Part shown: piece by piece, positions 44,001-55,264 of the stretch
Layout: each line of letters starts with the position of its first letter
How positions within the stretch are numbered: the first letter of the stretch is position 1
NCBI GenBank assembly: GCA_036874045.1
Contig: CM072335.1
Span: forward strand, 18,545,501-18,609,500
Direction of reading: 5' to 3'
DNA from: Cymodocea nodosa
Taxonomy: Eukaryota; Streptophyta; Magnoliopsida; Alismatales; Cymodoceaceae
DNA: 64,000 nt
The notes under the pieces: generated by a model
Database searches by the model: none
Told to the model about the DNA's origin: nothing
What the model saw: the letters and a program-made list of their open reading frames with translations, nothing else
Position numbers and translations under genes: made by a program

Positions 44001-45720
44001 AGAGCTCCTAATTGAACATCATCATTTTCTAAATTAATTTCTTCCTAATCTCCTATATTTATGCTTTCACTTTCTCCTAAAGTTTCAGAATTTAGTTGCC
44101 TATTTAGTTCTTCTTGAATCACATCATCTAGCATATCTCCTTCATCCTCTAAAAAGTCTATAGTATGTAAGGACATTTCTAACTCCTCAAACTTTTCTAG
44201 TTTAATTGAGTATCCTCATTACCATATGCTAACTTCATTACTCCAATTTTACAATTTATAACAGTCTCTGATGTTGCTAAGAATGGCATTCTTAAGATTA
44301 AAGATGTATCATGATTTTTATGCTTAATTTGTTGGGAATCCAAAATTATAATATCAATAGGATATATGAAATTTTTTTTTTTAATTAAGACATCCTCTAT
44401 TTTTCCTCTAGGGTATCTTATACTTCTATCAGCTAATTGAATAACAGTCCTAGTAGGAATTAAGCCTTCTAATCCTAAGGATGCAAATATATCACTCGGC
44501 ATAGCATTTATACCTACACCTAGGTCTATTAAGGTTCTTTCTAGAATGGTATTTCCTATGGTGCATGATATAATAGGGATTCCAGAATCAGATAACTTTT
44601 TAGGAATTTGTGGCAGAAATAGGGAACTACTTTACTCAGCTAAAAAGACTTTCCTTAAAACTTTTTGCTCTCTTTTCTTAGTACACCAATCCTTAGGAAA
44701 TTTAGCACAATGTGGTATTTTCTGTAATAAGTCTAATAAAGGAATGTTAACTTGTACTTTTTCAAAAATTTCTCTAATTTTTTCTTATTTTTTAGGAAAT
44801 GTTTGTTGTAATCTTTCAGAATAGGGTGCTAATGATTGTGATTTACAAGATTCTTTGTCTTTCATTTCATTTGTTTGATCATTTTTAGTCTCATTTTCAA
44901 ATCTAGTTTTTTCTTTATTGATTTCTAAATTTTCATATATTACATTTTCATTATCATTTTGAATTTTGTTCTTATCCACCTTCATATTACTTTCTTTTTG
45001 AATTCTTGGTGGTATATCAATTCCAGATCTTAATGTTATACATACATCTTCTAGATTTTCATTACTTTCATGATGTTCTTGTATTTCATTTTTGTCATTT
45101 CAATCTTCAATTGTTTTTAGTTTTAACTTATATTCTTTAAATTCTATTGCATTGGTATTTTCTTTTATTTGTATGTCTTGCAAATTATGCAAATCTGTAA
45201 CATTAAAGTTTTCATTTGTGTTTTCCTATTGCATAACTTGTAATTTCATTGTAAATTCATCCAATGCTATTAATTTTCTTTCCAAATCATCTAATCTCAT
45301 TGCATTCAATTTTTGATCAATTTTCATTACGATTTTTTCAGTTTCGTATATGATATCAATTTTAGGTTCTGAATATTCTTCCCTATAGTGTAATTGGTTG
45401 ACTTCTTGTGGCTAACATATGTATTGTTCTAGTTGGTCCATGTTTTGGTCTAAGCTACGTTCTAGTCTGTCATACCTATCCCAAACTTCCTTGTCTCTCA
45501 ACATATTACACATTCTAAATTGACCATTAGTTGGGTAAACCTTAGGATTCTCATACTCAGCTCTATTATATTGAATATAATTCATTTGTTGTTCATGTGA
45601 TCTAACCATCTACAATTGTCTCAGTTTCAAACAATTAGAGATGTCATGACCTTCCAAATTGCAGAATTCACATATACTAACTACAGGTTTCAGAAATCTT
45701 TGAGCATAAGCATATGCCAT
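41075..45720 (-). pseudogene. pol: M1 pol: zinc knuckle, protease, RT, RNase H, integrase
   Basis: The ATG at 45720 opens MAYAYAQRFLK, then a CCHC knuckle (CEFCNLEGHDISNC) within 35 residues. A charged linker, a retropepsin-like region (DLGVG near 44520), RT with FMDD (43233-43222), RNase H, then an integrase with HHCC (CHDQACGGHFG ... CLRCQQ), the core (GIDFMD, SDRGTHF, QVESANK) and the C-terminal KLRSRWVGPY follow; TAG at 41075. Integrase last is the gypsy order. Many stops and at least one shift inactivate it. It is collinear with P1 pol (57625-62270). Only about 80 bases separate PBS and ATG, so no capsid gene lies upstream. Confidence 0.9.
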
Positions 45721-45798
45721 ATTCTCAATTATAAAATAAAACACACAACACTCCCTCTACTATTAAAACAAAACAGCACTCACAGTTGCTTAACTTCT

Positions 45799-45819
45799 CA
45801 ATCCCTAGCAACAATGCTA
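45799..45819 (-). other. M1 primer binding site, Athila type
   Basis: On the minus strand AGCATTGTTGCTAGGGATTGA, a decayed form of the tggcgccgttgccgggga site typical of Athila/Tat elements (usually assigned to tRNA-Asp). It lies 7 bases after the LTR end, as in P1. Confidence 0.65.
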
Positions 45820-45826
45820 GAAATCT

Positions 45827-46230
45827 TGTTTAATATGAAAAGTTTAATTAGAAAATTGTCTATTCAACGGCACAAGAAAACTTGTATTTTCATTTTGATG
45901 CTTATATTAATAAATTCTTTTAGAAGTAAACAAACAACCTTTCACATAAATTAGATATTAAATCCAATTTGTATTTTTAACTGCAAGTTCATAGCGTATA
46001 TTGTATTTGTGTGCAAGTACAGGTTGATCCCATAGAGATTGCGTAAGAATTGTTTACTGTTCTGATTTTTATATTAGAGTTTATATGTGTTCAGTTAAGC
46101 ATTTCGTGAGTTACAGTTAACACAGCAGACTTAGTTCGTGGAGTTATGGTTAACTCAATGGACTAACCTCATGGACTTAAGTTAACTCCATGAGCCTACC
46201 TTCTAGTTAAATATTGCTATTTACAAAGAA
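45827..46230 (-). repeat. M1 5' LTR, truncated (U5 side)
   Basis: Matches 34886-35275 of the M1 3' LTR and ends (minus) ATTAAACA before the PBS. The other ~1.6 kb is missing; at 46231 it is joined to the interior of a SIRE LTR. Confidence 0.85.
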
Positions 46231-47116
46231 AGGTTAAGCTGGTTCCTTGAGTTAGCATAACACCACAGACTTAGTTAGTTGAGTTAGCTACAGTACTTGT
46301 CACGTGAAATGGCACATAAGGAACTCGTTAAGTTAGAAACGTTAAGTTATATACTTGTGTTACTCGTTTAGTTAACATTAAAGTAATGACTTCGTATTAC
46401 ACTTAATGGAAAATTCTTTGGACGAGAAAGTTTATCTTGCAGGAAATTTTTCAGAGATCCAAGACTGATGATTAAAGAAAATTCGAAATATAAACGTGGG
46501 TTAGAACGTGTGTGTTTCGATGAAGAAAAAACAAAAGACGTGGAGAAGTGGAAAACTAGTAGTGGTTAAACGTGAAGGATATGAATGAAATGAAGATATA
46601 GTATAAAAGGCATAGAATTCTCGTTGATCAAACCATCCCTGCACACCAAAAGAAAAATCATTTTCAGGGATCAAAAACACCTCTTTGGGAAAAATCTCTC
46701 AAGTGGAAGAAAATTCAGTGAAGCAGAAAAGGTTAAATTTATGTCGCTGAAGATTTGAAGTATCAAGTGAAAGCAAATTCGGTGAAGCAGAGAAAGACAA
46801 GATATTCGTCACTGAAGAATTGCTGAAGAAGAAAAAGAAAGATCTCAAACAGGGAGAAAAGTTTTAAATTCCGCAAATTAGTTTTCTCTGTTTGTAGTTA
46901 TGAAATTGTTTAGATGATACATGGTATCGAGTTATTATTGCATCTACAATTTCTAAGGAGAATTGAATTGTACCTTGTAATTGAAACCTTGAATAAAAAT
47001 GATTTTATGAAAACAATGTCTCGACTTGTTTTTGAGTTTTTAAGTTTCAATTATATTTCAGAAAATATTAAAAATACACAATTCACCCCCCTCTTGTGTA
47101 GCCATACGATCCAACA
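46231..47116 (+). repeat. SIRE LTR fragment (3' part)
   Basis: The downstream ~890 bases of a SIRE LTR: tagttgagttagctac, CACGTG near 46300, TATAAAAGG near 46600, GAA tract, AATAAA and the C-run, ending ATCCAACA. Its left part is missing. On the right it abuts gypsy M2 sequence equivalent to 37468, so it marks a former SIRE insertion in a gypsy 3' region. Whether it was a solo LTR is unclear. Confidence 0.85.
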
Positions 47117-48341
47117 AGCTTTCAATCAACAATCCCAAATCTGATCAAGATCTTAGGTTGCTAGATTTAAAGAGTCCTTTTTCAGGTCAACAATCCTTAC
47201 ATACCTATCTGCTCAAGTACAAAAGGCTCGTGATCAAACAAGTCAATAAACTCTCAAAGTTTTTCTCTTTTCTTTCTTTACAACATAGTATATATACGTA
47301 TTTCATTAATACAGATGTAATAAAACACAAATCTCATATAGTCTTGCTTCTATAATTTACTAAAAATATGAAGCCATATCAATAAGCTCATACTTTTTCT
47401 GTAGTTTAATAAAATTTACACATAAATCATTCTACAAGTTTAATCAATCAAATTAAATGTATCCTTGATCCTATGTATTTCATTTAATTCAAAAATCAAC
47501 ATTTCAGCATTTCTAGGATTTCAGACAATTTACTAAGTTTCAGTTAAGCATTTTGATTTCTTTTAAAATTGTGAAACTGTTAAACTCATAAAATTCAGCA
47601 AAAACATAAGATACTATATCCAAATTTCTATTAATAGTAAAATTTTATAGCATCTTATATAATATTCTAAATATAACATTCAAGTTGTTACAGTTCTTAA
47701 AAATTTGACAGTCTCAATTATCAGATAGTTACAACAAATTCATAAAAAAAAATTTCGATTTTCATAGAACTTTGCAGCACCATTCTAATTCCTCTAATTA
47801 ACAAAATTACTTGGCTTTTAATCTAATTACCTCCCCCCATACCTACATTTTGCATTATCCTCAATGTAAAAGATTTTATAGTAAATACAGTAATTGTTAG
47901 CAGGCATGAATATTGTTTCATTGACTTAGCACCTAACTCAACGAACTTAATTTGTTGAGTTAATGAATAACTCCAGGAACTAAGTTTAAATGTAAATTCA
48001 GGATTAGTAATCAATTAAATACCTTGTTCTTTTGAATCTCTTTCAATATCTTCTGACTTTTGTTTCTGAAAAACTTTTCATTCACAAATAAAAGCAGAAT
48101 ATATAACAAAATAACAAAACATAAATTGTTAATTTAGAGTCTTGTGTGGAACCCAGGCTCCTATGCCTTTGGTGGCTCACAAGCAAGCTAGTTGGTTTCC
48201 CAAAACAGATATCAACAAACTGGATTGATATTTTGTTGTCATTGTTTTTTTATTTATAAAATAAAGCAAAAACTAAAAATTTTTCTTCCTTTGCTAAAAA
48301 TAAATACAGAGTACACAACATTAAAAGTACAGAATCACAAT
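47117..48341 (-). other. M2 3' noncoding region
   Basis: Aligns with 37468-38715 of M1 and, in its distal part, with SIRE 8840-9480 (20-base block at 47188-47207). The gggggagg motif lies near 47830. Also holds the probable F-box 3' untranslated part with a strongly conserved block (48140-48230). No gene is supported. Confidence 0.75.
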
Positions 48342-49480
48342 TTAAGAACATGATTGAAAAGTAGTAACAAATAAAATAAACGTGTTAGTCCAAGTAAACT
48401 TTTTAGGCATAATTCTTCTTACTATCAATTCTGTTTTAATGTAGTTTCTTTTCTTTTTAACTTGTAAACTTGTAATATGTTATCAATACTAAATATAAGT
48501 GTATTTCTATTAATAAATTAAAATGCAGAAAGGGATCCTTTTATGTTCCAAGATAATGTAGTTGTTTCTATTTCTACATATATTTCAATATATTCCTCTT
48601 CTCACTTCCATTCATTTAGGTCTTTTATAATCCATATTTGAAATTTCATCAATTCATCCCACCATGTTATTAGACATAAAGTAAGATCATCATATTCATT
48701 AAACCACATTCCTAATTGAATTTTATCATATGCTGCAGATGGTGGTTTAGCTATATCACTCGGTATAGGCAATATTTCTATAAAGTCATCATTATAACTG
48801 TCTATACTTACTATGTATAAATCAGATCTAAATGCAACTAATATATCTGACACTAAATATATATATCCATCAAGTATTACATGTATGTTGTTAATTAATG
48901 TTTTCTGTCGTAGAAATATCATAGTATTTTCAGTCCAAGATCTATTCAGAAAATTATACACACTTAAGCATAAATCCTCATCCCAATTTCCAATTGGTCT
49001 CTAGTAATACAATTTTTTAGGAATGGTCAAATTTTTATCAAAAAATGTTAAAGCTAACCCACAGTTTTCAGTTGGTACTTCAAATCTATTAGGCCTTCCT
49101 ATATTCCATTCTTCTCTAGTGATAAGATTTCTAATCAAAATATCGGGTAACAGAATTACATACCTTGGTTTGGTTCTGTAAATAATTAATCTTTCATCTA
49201 TCCCCATAATATGATCTATTCCTTCTAATGTATTGGGTGGAATTCTAGCATTTTCTTCCATTTTCAGATATTCATACCTGGTTGAACTACGATTAAATGA
49301 CTTCCATAAAAATCCATCTCTAATCTTAGTCATTTTTGTAGCTTGTAGTCCATGAAAATATTTTTCTCTAACATAGTCTTTAATTTCTTTTGATACACAA
49401 CACAATTTGCGCAATTCTTTAGCTGATAAGTTACTCAATATTTCCCTTAGTACATCTAGTGGTAATTTCATCAATTCCAT
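48342..49480 (-). pseudogene. F-box protein gene captured in a gypsy element (M2 copy)
   Basis: Plant F-box proteins join SKP1-cullin ubiquitin ligases and choose substrates through the C-terminal domain. Here the ATG at 49480 opens MELMKLPLDVLREILSNLSA, followed by ELRKLCCVSKEIKDYV: a canonical F-box at residues ~4-45. A C-terminal F-box-associated-type domain follows, with ITREEWNIGRP, YIYLVSDILVAF and WWDELMKFQIW. Length (~380 codons) is normal for the family. TAG at 49001, TGA at 48602 (Trp codon in M1) and a later small shift break it. An in-frame upstream ATG at 49534 exists, but a GTATGTAAG donor-like site (about 49552) and a ttatatag acceptor-like site (about 49498) suggest an intron there. 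It lies in the same orientation as gag. Confidence 0.82.
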
Positions 49481-49705
49481 CTGTTGTGATTCTATATAAC
49501 ATAAACAAAAATTTAATAGAGATAAAATTAACATAGCTACTTACATACCCTCATGGAGTTAGGTCATAACTCAATGAACTAAGTTTGTTGAGTTAAGTAA
49601 TAACTCTAAGATACCACTAACTATAATTAAACTTACATTTTTTTTCTTTTCTTTTTATATTTTTCTACTTATTATATTATACATAGTTACTTTAGTTATA
49701 CTACT

Positions 49706-51055
49706 TCATTCAGCTTCCCTCCCATAAGAGGTATCAATTTCATTAACAATTCTGTTGACAAGGTTAGGTACTGCTTGCATTGGCAATCCTCCCGTAGGTC
49801 TAATTTTTATTGATTCCTTTTGTCTAGGGGGTATATTTCTATTCATATTTTGATTTTGAATGGCAGCATTTCCAAATACATAATCTAGACAATTGTTTAA
49901 TTGTTGAATTATCTTTTCTAACTTCTCTATTCTAGATCCTTGTTCAATTAATGCTTCATAACTTATATTTTTGTCATTTATATTCTCTCCTCCTTAGAAA
50001 TTGTTATTTCTCCAAGATAGATTTGGGTGATTTCTCCAATTAGGGTTATAAGAATTTTCAAAGTTATCTTTCTAGTTTCTAGCATAAATACTATCTAAAT
50101 CATTAATGTTTGCATTCTTTTCTACTAGTTTTTGATTTAATGATAACTCTTCTATTTTCTTTGTTAATTCAATTAATTTAACTTCAAGCATAGTGCTTGA
50201 ATCTATTTCATGCATTCCCCTTGACAATATTCTTTTATCTGTAATAGCTTCAATCGAGTTTTCCCACTATGCAGTTCTTTTTGCAAAGTTTTCTAAGTAT
50301 ACCCATACTTCTTCACTACACAATTTTAAAAATCCATTCTAACAAGTAGATTCTAATAAAGATTTCGTTGAAACATCAATGCCTTCATAAATTATAGCTA
50401 TTAATTATGATTTACTCATTACATGATGTGGACATTGAGTTAATAAATCTTTAAATCTTTCAAAATATTTTCAAAATGATTCTCCCTATTTTTTGCTACA
50501 CATTAGTATTTCCTTTTTCTTTTTAATCATTTGATGTGTTGGATAATATTTTTCCAGAAAAATAGAGCAAAATTCAATCCATGCAGAAATTGAATCAGGC
50601 GACAAAGTATATAACCATCTCTTAGCTATGTCTTTTAAAGTAAAAGGGATATATCTAAGTTTAATAGCATCAATACTCATGTTCGGCATTTTCATCATTT
50701 GACAAACTTCATTAAATTCTCTAAGGAAATAATAGGCATCCTCTCTTTCTAATCCATGGAAGTATGGCAATTGACTAATATAATTAGATTTCAATTCAAA
50801 CATATCTCCCTCAAAGTTTGGCAATCGAATACATGAATGTTCATCAACTAATTCAAGATACAAAATTTCCCCTAATGGTTTTTCTACTAGAGCAGCCATA
50901 TCTCCGTTCTCTTTTAAAGAAAGGTTAGCTACACCCCTAAGGATTTTGTTAAAGTCCAATTCAGAAAATATTTCAGTACGCCTTTATGTTGAATAATCCT
51001 GTATAGGTGTTCTTACTAATCGTTTAGTGCTAGGAGAGCGAATCCATGTGCTCAT
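49706..51055 (-). pseudogene. gag: Athila-like gag (M2)
   Basis: The ATG at 51055 opens MSTWIRSPSTKRLVRTPIQ. The capsid domain (50960-50480) includes CIRLPNFEGD, YYFLREFNEVC, AKRWLYTLSPDSI and KYYPTHQMIKKKKEI. Further on, GMHEIDSS, NSYNPNWRNHPNLSW and NRNIPPRQKES are recognisable Athila gag C-terminal motifs; TGA is at 49706. About six in-frame stops break it. No CCHC knuckle is present between the capsid and the NPNWRNHP motif; the knuckle is instead at the start of pol in M1 and P1. About 450 codons, 225 bases upstream of the F-box ATG. Confidence 0.82.
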
Positions 51056-51955
51056 AAACTCTTAACATAAAGTAAAATAGCAAAAGTTTAATTACATACC
51101 AATCTGATGCTTTGTTCTCAGTAAATAGTTGTTGACAGATGAAGTTGAATCAACTGCTTCTCCTTCCAGTTCCCCAACGAATTTTCTTTTCTTTCCTCAA
51201 GTGCTAGTAGCTCGTAAATAACATTATGTTCTATATTTATAATGCATGTCCATAAAGTAAATGAATCTCGTTGCAAGAACGTGTCTTGTAACATGTAGTA
51301 TGTTCCTATTTTTATAGATACGTGTTCCACTTCTAATTTCAAATTTCAGTAACTACTAATCCCATGAAGTTTTGTTCGTGGCTAAAAGAATAACCATTCA
51401 GCTTAATCCACAAACTAACCTCATTGAGTTACAATTAACTCAATGGACTTACTTTGGTTACTTATTTACTAACTTCACAGACTAACTTCATTGAGTTACA
51501 AATAACTCAACAGGGTGACCTTATATTTTATTTTTGACCTCGTGGAGTTAAGGTTAACTCAACGGACTTGCTTCGTTGAGTTAACACTTAGCAAATTTTT
51601 CTAAAACTTACTTCTCATATTAACTTCTATATATATTTTTTCCTCCTGCATTTTGTCAACTTAATTAAAGTTAAATACATTACATTAATGCAGTGTTCTA
51701 ATTTAACTCATTTAAATATGAACATTATATGCATATTTAACTTACAGTTCATTTCCTATTATGTAGAATTTTTACTATTCAGTACGCTGATATATTCAAG
51801 CATTGTGCATTCAACCATGTCATTCATAAAAATTTGTAACTCTTTTAAACAATCTTGCACATCTTTAAATAGTAATATAATATTCAATACAGTTCTCAAT
51901 TATATCATTCATTCTTAAACACAAATTCAAAAACATTTGAAATTCAAATATTCAT
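51056..51955 (-). other. Spacer between M2 ORF2 and gag
   Basis: Contains the TATAAATATAG element (51241-51231), several taactcaa/ttgagtta words (51420-51580) and AT-rich sequence. No ORF is supported. Confidence 0.6.
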
Positions 51956-52571
51956 TTATATAAATAGTTTACATTTACATACAGTCAGATATTTTTCAAT
52001 ACAAGTAGATGAACAATACAATTCATCATTTTTCCTAAGTTCATCTACTTCCTTCTAGAGCTTTTCTAGTTGTTGCTTTAATTGATTTACCCGTTCAACA
52101 ACTCCTATAATGTCTCTAGAAGGTATAGATATCTCAACAGCTGCAGCATTCTAATTTTTGTATTCTTTCACTAAAATGGCTCTAGATCTTATCCTTTTAG
52201 ACGTCCATTTCGTGAAGTCAATACTATCTACCATCAGTAGTGGAATCAGATCTCCATAAAATAGTTTCTTCTTTGCTGCTCTCAACTTGGAGATAAAAAC
52301 TTTGTACCAATTAATTTGAATTCTGTTCACAATTGTGTATGTGGCCCATTTAATAAATTGACTTAGTTCAATATCATGGCATTGTCGTTGGTAGACATTT
52401 TTAATCAAAATGTTAGCTACCATGTGTACTTTACCATTTAAGTGCTTCAATCTATTTAATAATGGCACACCAAGATTGATAGCTAAATAGTCCTTTATTA
52501 CCTATTTTGTCCACTCGACTATAGTTGTGCTCTCTAGAATTTTTATTTCTTCATTTTTCAATCCAAAAATG
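51956..52571 (-). pseudogene. Athila-like ORF2 C-terminal fragment, plant transposon-protein-like
   Basis: Reading the minus strand from 52571: FGLKNEEIKIL, then LNGKVHMVANIL, RIQINWYKVFISKL and KLFYGD, matching in order the SIRE ORF3 motifs LGLKNE, ARFIANIL, RIQINWFDVF and KLFYGD. A coiled-coil-like tail (VNQLKQQLEKL) leads to TAA at 51956. In-frame stops are at about 52500, 52151 and 52056. At the place where all SIRE copies have an amber codon, this protein has Gln (NVYQRQ). It is interrupted at 52571 by a Tork-like copia LTR. Confidence 0.7.
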
Positions 52572-53534
52572 TGTTAGGGCAAGTAGTACAGGTGTGGAGT
52601 ATGCCACAAGAAGTCCAGGTTTAGTCGAAAGCTTGTTAACAGCAAGTATCTAGCAGATTTATATTTTTAGTAGGTTATCAGGCCTAAGTATCCAAAAATA
52701 AAGTTTCAGTCAAAGGCTTTGAGCTAACTATCCGAAAGTCAAAAGATTTCGGAGGGTTACTGGCTGTAACCATTCGGAATGACTTAAAGGACACTTATGT
52801 GTATGATCGGACAGTTAAGAAGCCAAGTATCCAGAAAGCAGTGACTTCAGTGGATCTTTAGATAGTTAAGCAATAATTATCCGAAAATCATAAGTTTTCA
52901 GAAGGTTACAGCTACAATCTTCCAAAATGACTAAAGAGATACTTAAGTGAGTTTTCAGATAGTTAAGATAGTAACTATCTAAAAGGTATGCAGTTTTCGG
53001 AGAGTTAACGGTAGTACCTTCTAAAAGGATAGAGAGAGAAGTAAGTAGGTTTTTAGACAGTTAAGTCTGTAACTATCTGAAATACTGAATCTCTCTAAAC
53101 AATTAGCCTGCTACAGTACTACCCATTACAATAAATGAAGAAAGAAGAATTTCTTCAGATAGTTAAGTCTGTAACTATCCGAAGTGTTGCAGTTTTCAGA
53201 AAGTTAGGAAGATAAGGCTCTGAAATTGAGAGTCCCTTCTCTAATGCATTATTTCTCTATTGTAATGGCTTGAATGTAATTAAAGGTTTAACCCTAAGTT
53301 GGGTAGTACATAAACCTTTATAATGTTGTAAAACATAATGGTTGATTGTGCCGAAGCTCATAGTAGAACCCTTAACTCTCTGTGGACGTAGGCAGTTGCT
53401 AAACCAAGTAAATCATTGTCTTCAGTGTTATTTCTTCCTCTTTCTCTTCACTTACAATTTCAATGAATTAAGAGGTGAGTGTTTCAGAATCGTGCCATAG
53501 AAAGTTGAATGAACAATCGATTTTAATCGTAACA
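52572..53534 (+). repeat. Tork-like copia 5' LTR
   Basis: TGTTAGGGC to ...CGTAACA, 963 bases. Contains repeated class words: TAACTATCCGAA at 52725-52736 and 53172-53183, and many near matches, roughly every 80-100 bases. Confidence 0.8.
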
Positions 53535-53536
53535 AC

Positions 53537-53549
53537 TAGTATTAGAGCC
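53537..53549 (+). other. Primer binding site of the Tork-like copia
   Basis: TAGTATTAGAGCC, two bases after the LTR, resembles tggtatcagagcc (initiator Met tRNA). Confidence 0.75.
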
Positions 53550-53571
53550 GAAGGTTTTTTAGTTTAACATA

Positions 53572-55264
53572 ATGGTAGATGATAGAAAGCTCAGGATCGA
53601 GAATTTCGATGGAAAAGATTTCAGATATTGGAGGTCTTAGATAGAAGACTATTTGTATTAGAAGGATATTCATCAACCTCTGTTCGAAAGAAAACTAGTG
53701 AAGATGGATCAGGAAGAGTGGGAGTTGTTGGACAGAAAAGCTCTAGGCCTCATCAAGTTGTCACTGGCAAGGAACATTTATTCAAACGTTGCCAAGGAGA
53801 AAACAACGGCTGACTTGATGAAAGCACTGTCCAACATGTATGAGAAGTCATCAGTCACCAACAAGGTATTTCTCATGTATAGATTATTTAATCTGAAAAT
53901 GCATGAAAGTGGAAATGTTACAAACCACGTTAATGAGTTAAATACTATTTTGAATCAATTGCATTCAATAGATATAGTATTTGATGATGAAATCAGGGCC
54001 TTGATTTTATTATCCTCATTACTAGAAAGTTGGTCTCCTATCGTGACTAGTGTAAGTAGTTCACAAGGTCATGAGAAGCTCAAAATGAGTGACATCTGGG
54101 GTTTAATTTTGAGTGAGGACATTCGTAGGAAAAATGAATTGTCAGCTTCAACTTCTGCCCTTAGTATTAAAAGTAAAGGGAGAAGTAAATCAAAATAATT
54201 TAAATCCAAAGGAAGGTCAAAATCTAGAGGTATCAGTAAAGTGAGATCAAATATCAAATGTTGGAACTACAATCAATGAGGGCACTTCAAGTCACAGTGC
54301 AAGGCTCCCAAGAAAGACAGCAGAGGGAAGGAATCAAAAGGAGTAGGTGCAAATGTTGTCTCCTACAATTCAGATGATGCCCTAGTATGCTATGTAGACA
54401 GTTCTATTGACTCATGGGTATTAGACTTAGGAGCTTCATTCCACACTACCTATAGGAAGGATTTGTTGCACAATTATCGTGCAACTCCTATGAAGAAAGT
54501 GTAGCTAGCTAACAATACAAGTTTGTATGTGTTGGGAATAGGAGAGGTACACATTAAAACAAAACAAGGGATATGGAAATTGCAAGAAGTCAGATATGTT
54601 CCAAATCTTGCAAAGCAATTAATTTCCATAAGTTCCCTAGATAATGATGGTTATCAGATTTCCTTTGGTGTAGACAAATGGAAGATAACCAAAGGTGCAA
54701 GAATTATTGCCTTAGGATAGAGGACTGGCACCTTATATTTGACATTGGATCAAGATGACACTATTGCAATAGTTAATGATACTGAAGAGATTGACTTATG
54801 GCATAAAAGACTAGGACACCTTAGTGAGAATGGACCGAAGGTTTTAGTGGCAGAAGGGAAAATCCCTAAGTTGAAGAATGTCAAATTAGGGATATGTGAG
54901 GACCGCATTGAGGGAAAGCAAAAAAAAGGTCAGCTTTGCCAAGACTCCTCATGATCTTAAGTCACAAAAATTGGAGCTGGTTCACATGGATGTGTGGGGG
55001 ACTACCCCTATCAATTCTTTAGGAGGTGCTCTTTATTATGTCACCTTCATTAATGATAGTACAAGGAAGGTATGGGTTTATTTTCTGAAATAAAAGTCTG
55101 AAGTTTTCCAAGTCTTCAAGAAGTGGAAGGAAAAAGTGTAAAATCAGAGTGGAAGAAAAATCAAATCCATTAGGTCAGATAATGGAGGAGAATATGATAG
55201 CCATGAATTCAAAGTTTATCGTGAGGAGCAAGGGATTAGAAGGCAAATGACTGTAGTTGGAACT
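53572..55264 (+). pseudogene. Tork-like gag-protease-integrase, truncated
   Basis: The ATG at 53572 opens MVDDRKLRIENFDGKDFRYW, the usual Tnt1/Tork gag start. The gag helical region (53698-54198) is open. The zinc knuckle near 54260 is broken (second Cys is Tyr, and TGA before GHFKSQC). Protease has WVLDLGASFHTT, with Leu in place of the usual Ser after the catalytic Asp. The pre-integrase HHCC region (LWHKRLGHLS) and integrase start (LELVHMDVWG; SDNGGEYDSHEF) follow. A shift at an A run near 54920 and several TAG codons inactivate it. It ends at VVGT, where TPQQNG would be expected. Confidence 0.85.

Larger units (their letters stand above)
34886..46230 (-). mobile_element. Athila-like Ty3/gypsy element M1 with rearranged gag and F-box fragment
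   Basis: Read on the minus strand: truncated 5' LTR (46230-45827), PBS (45819-45799), pol (45720-41075), spacer, ORF2 remnant (40378-40297), TATA-containing spacer, gag (39728-39052), F-box C-terminal fragment (39040-38716), noncoding region, PPT (36891-36880) and 3' LTR (36879-34886). The domain order protease-RT-RNase H-integrase and the PBS type indicate Athila-like gypsy. Gag capsid lies after pol, which is unusual. The 5' LTR is fused to a SIRE LTR fragment at 46231. Confidence 0.85.
47117..52571 (-). mobile_element. Athila-like element M2, internal part with gag and F-box gene
   Basis: On the minus strand: ORF2 C-terminal part (52571-51956), TATA-containing spacer, gag (51055-49706), F-box gene (49480-48342), noncoding tail (48341-47117). 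It matches M1 from the gag spacer to the tail but keeps the 1.7 kb that M1 has lost. Its LTRs and pol are outside or deleted. A Tork-like copia (52572 on) interrupts ORF2. Confidence 0.82.
52572..55264 (+). mobile_element. Tork/Tnt1-like copia element, 3'-truncated
   Basis: 5' LTR (52572-53534), PBS (53537-53549) and gag-pol as far as the integrase core. It inserted into M2 ORF2. At 55264 it is cut by the P1 gypsy LTR, within the integrase, so RT, RNase H and the 3' LTR are absent here. Confidence 0.85.

Noticed and set aside
44546-44824. Plus-strand ORFs within M1 pol (also 45092-45316, 45616-45954)
   Set aside because: The minus strand encodes collinear gypsy pol; the plus frames have no domain.
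53628-53813. Alternative frame at the start of Tork-like gag
   Set aside because: The frame opened at 53572/53698 carries the gag motif; this one does not.
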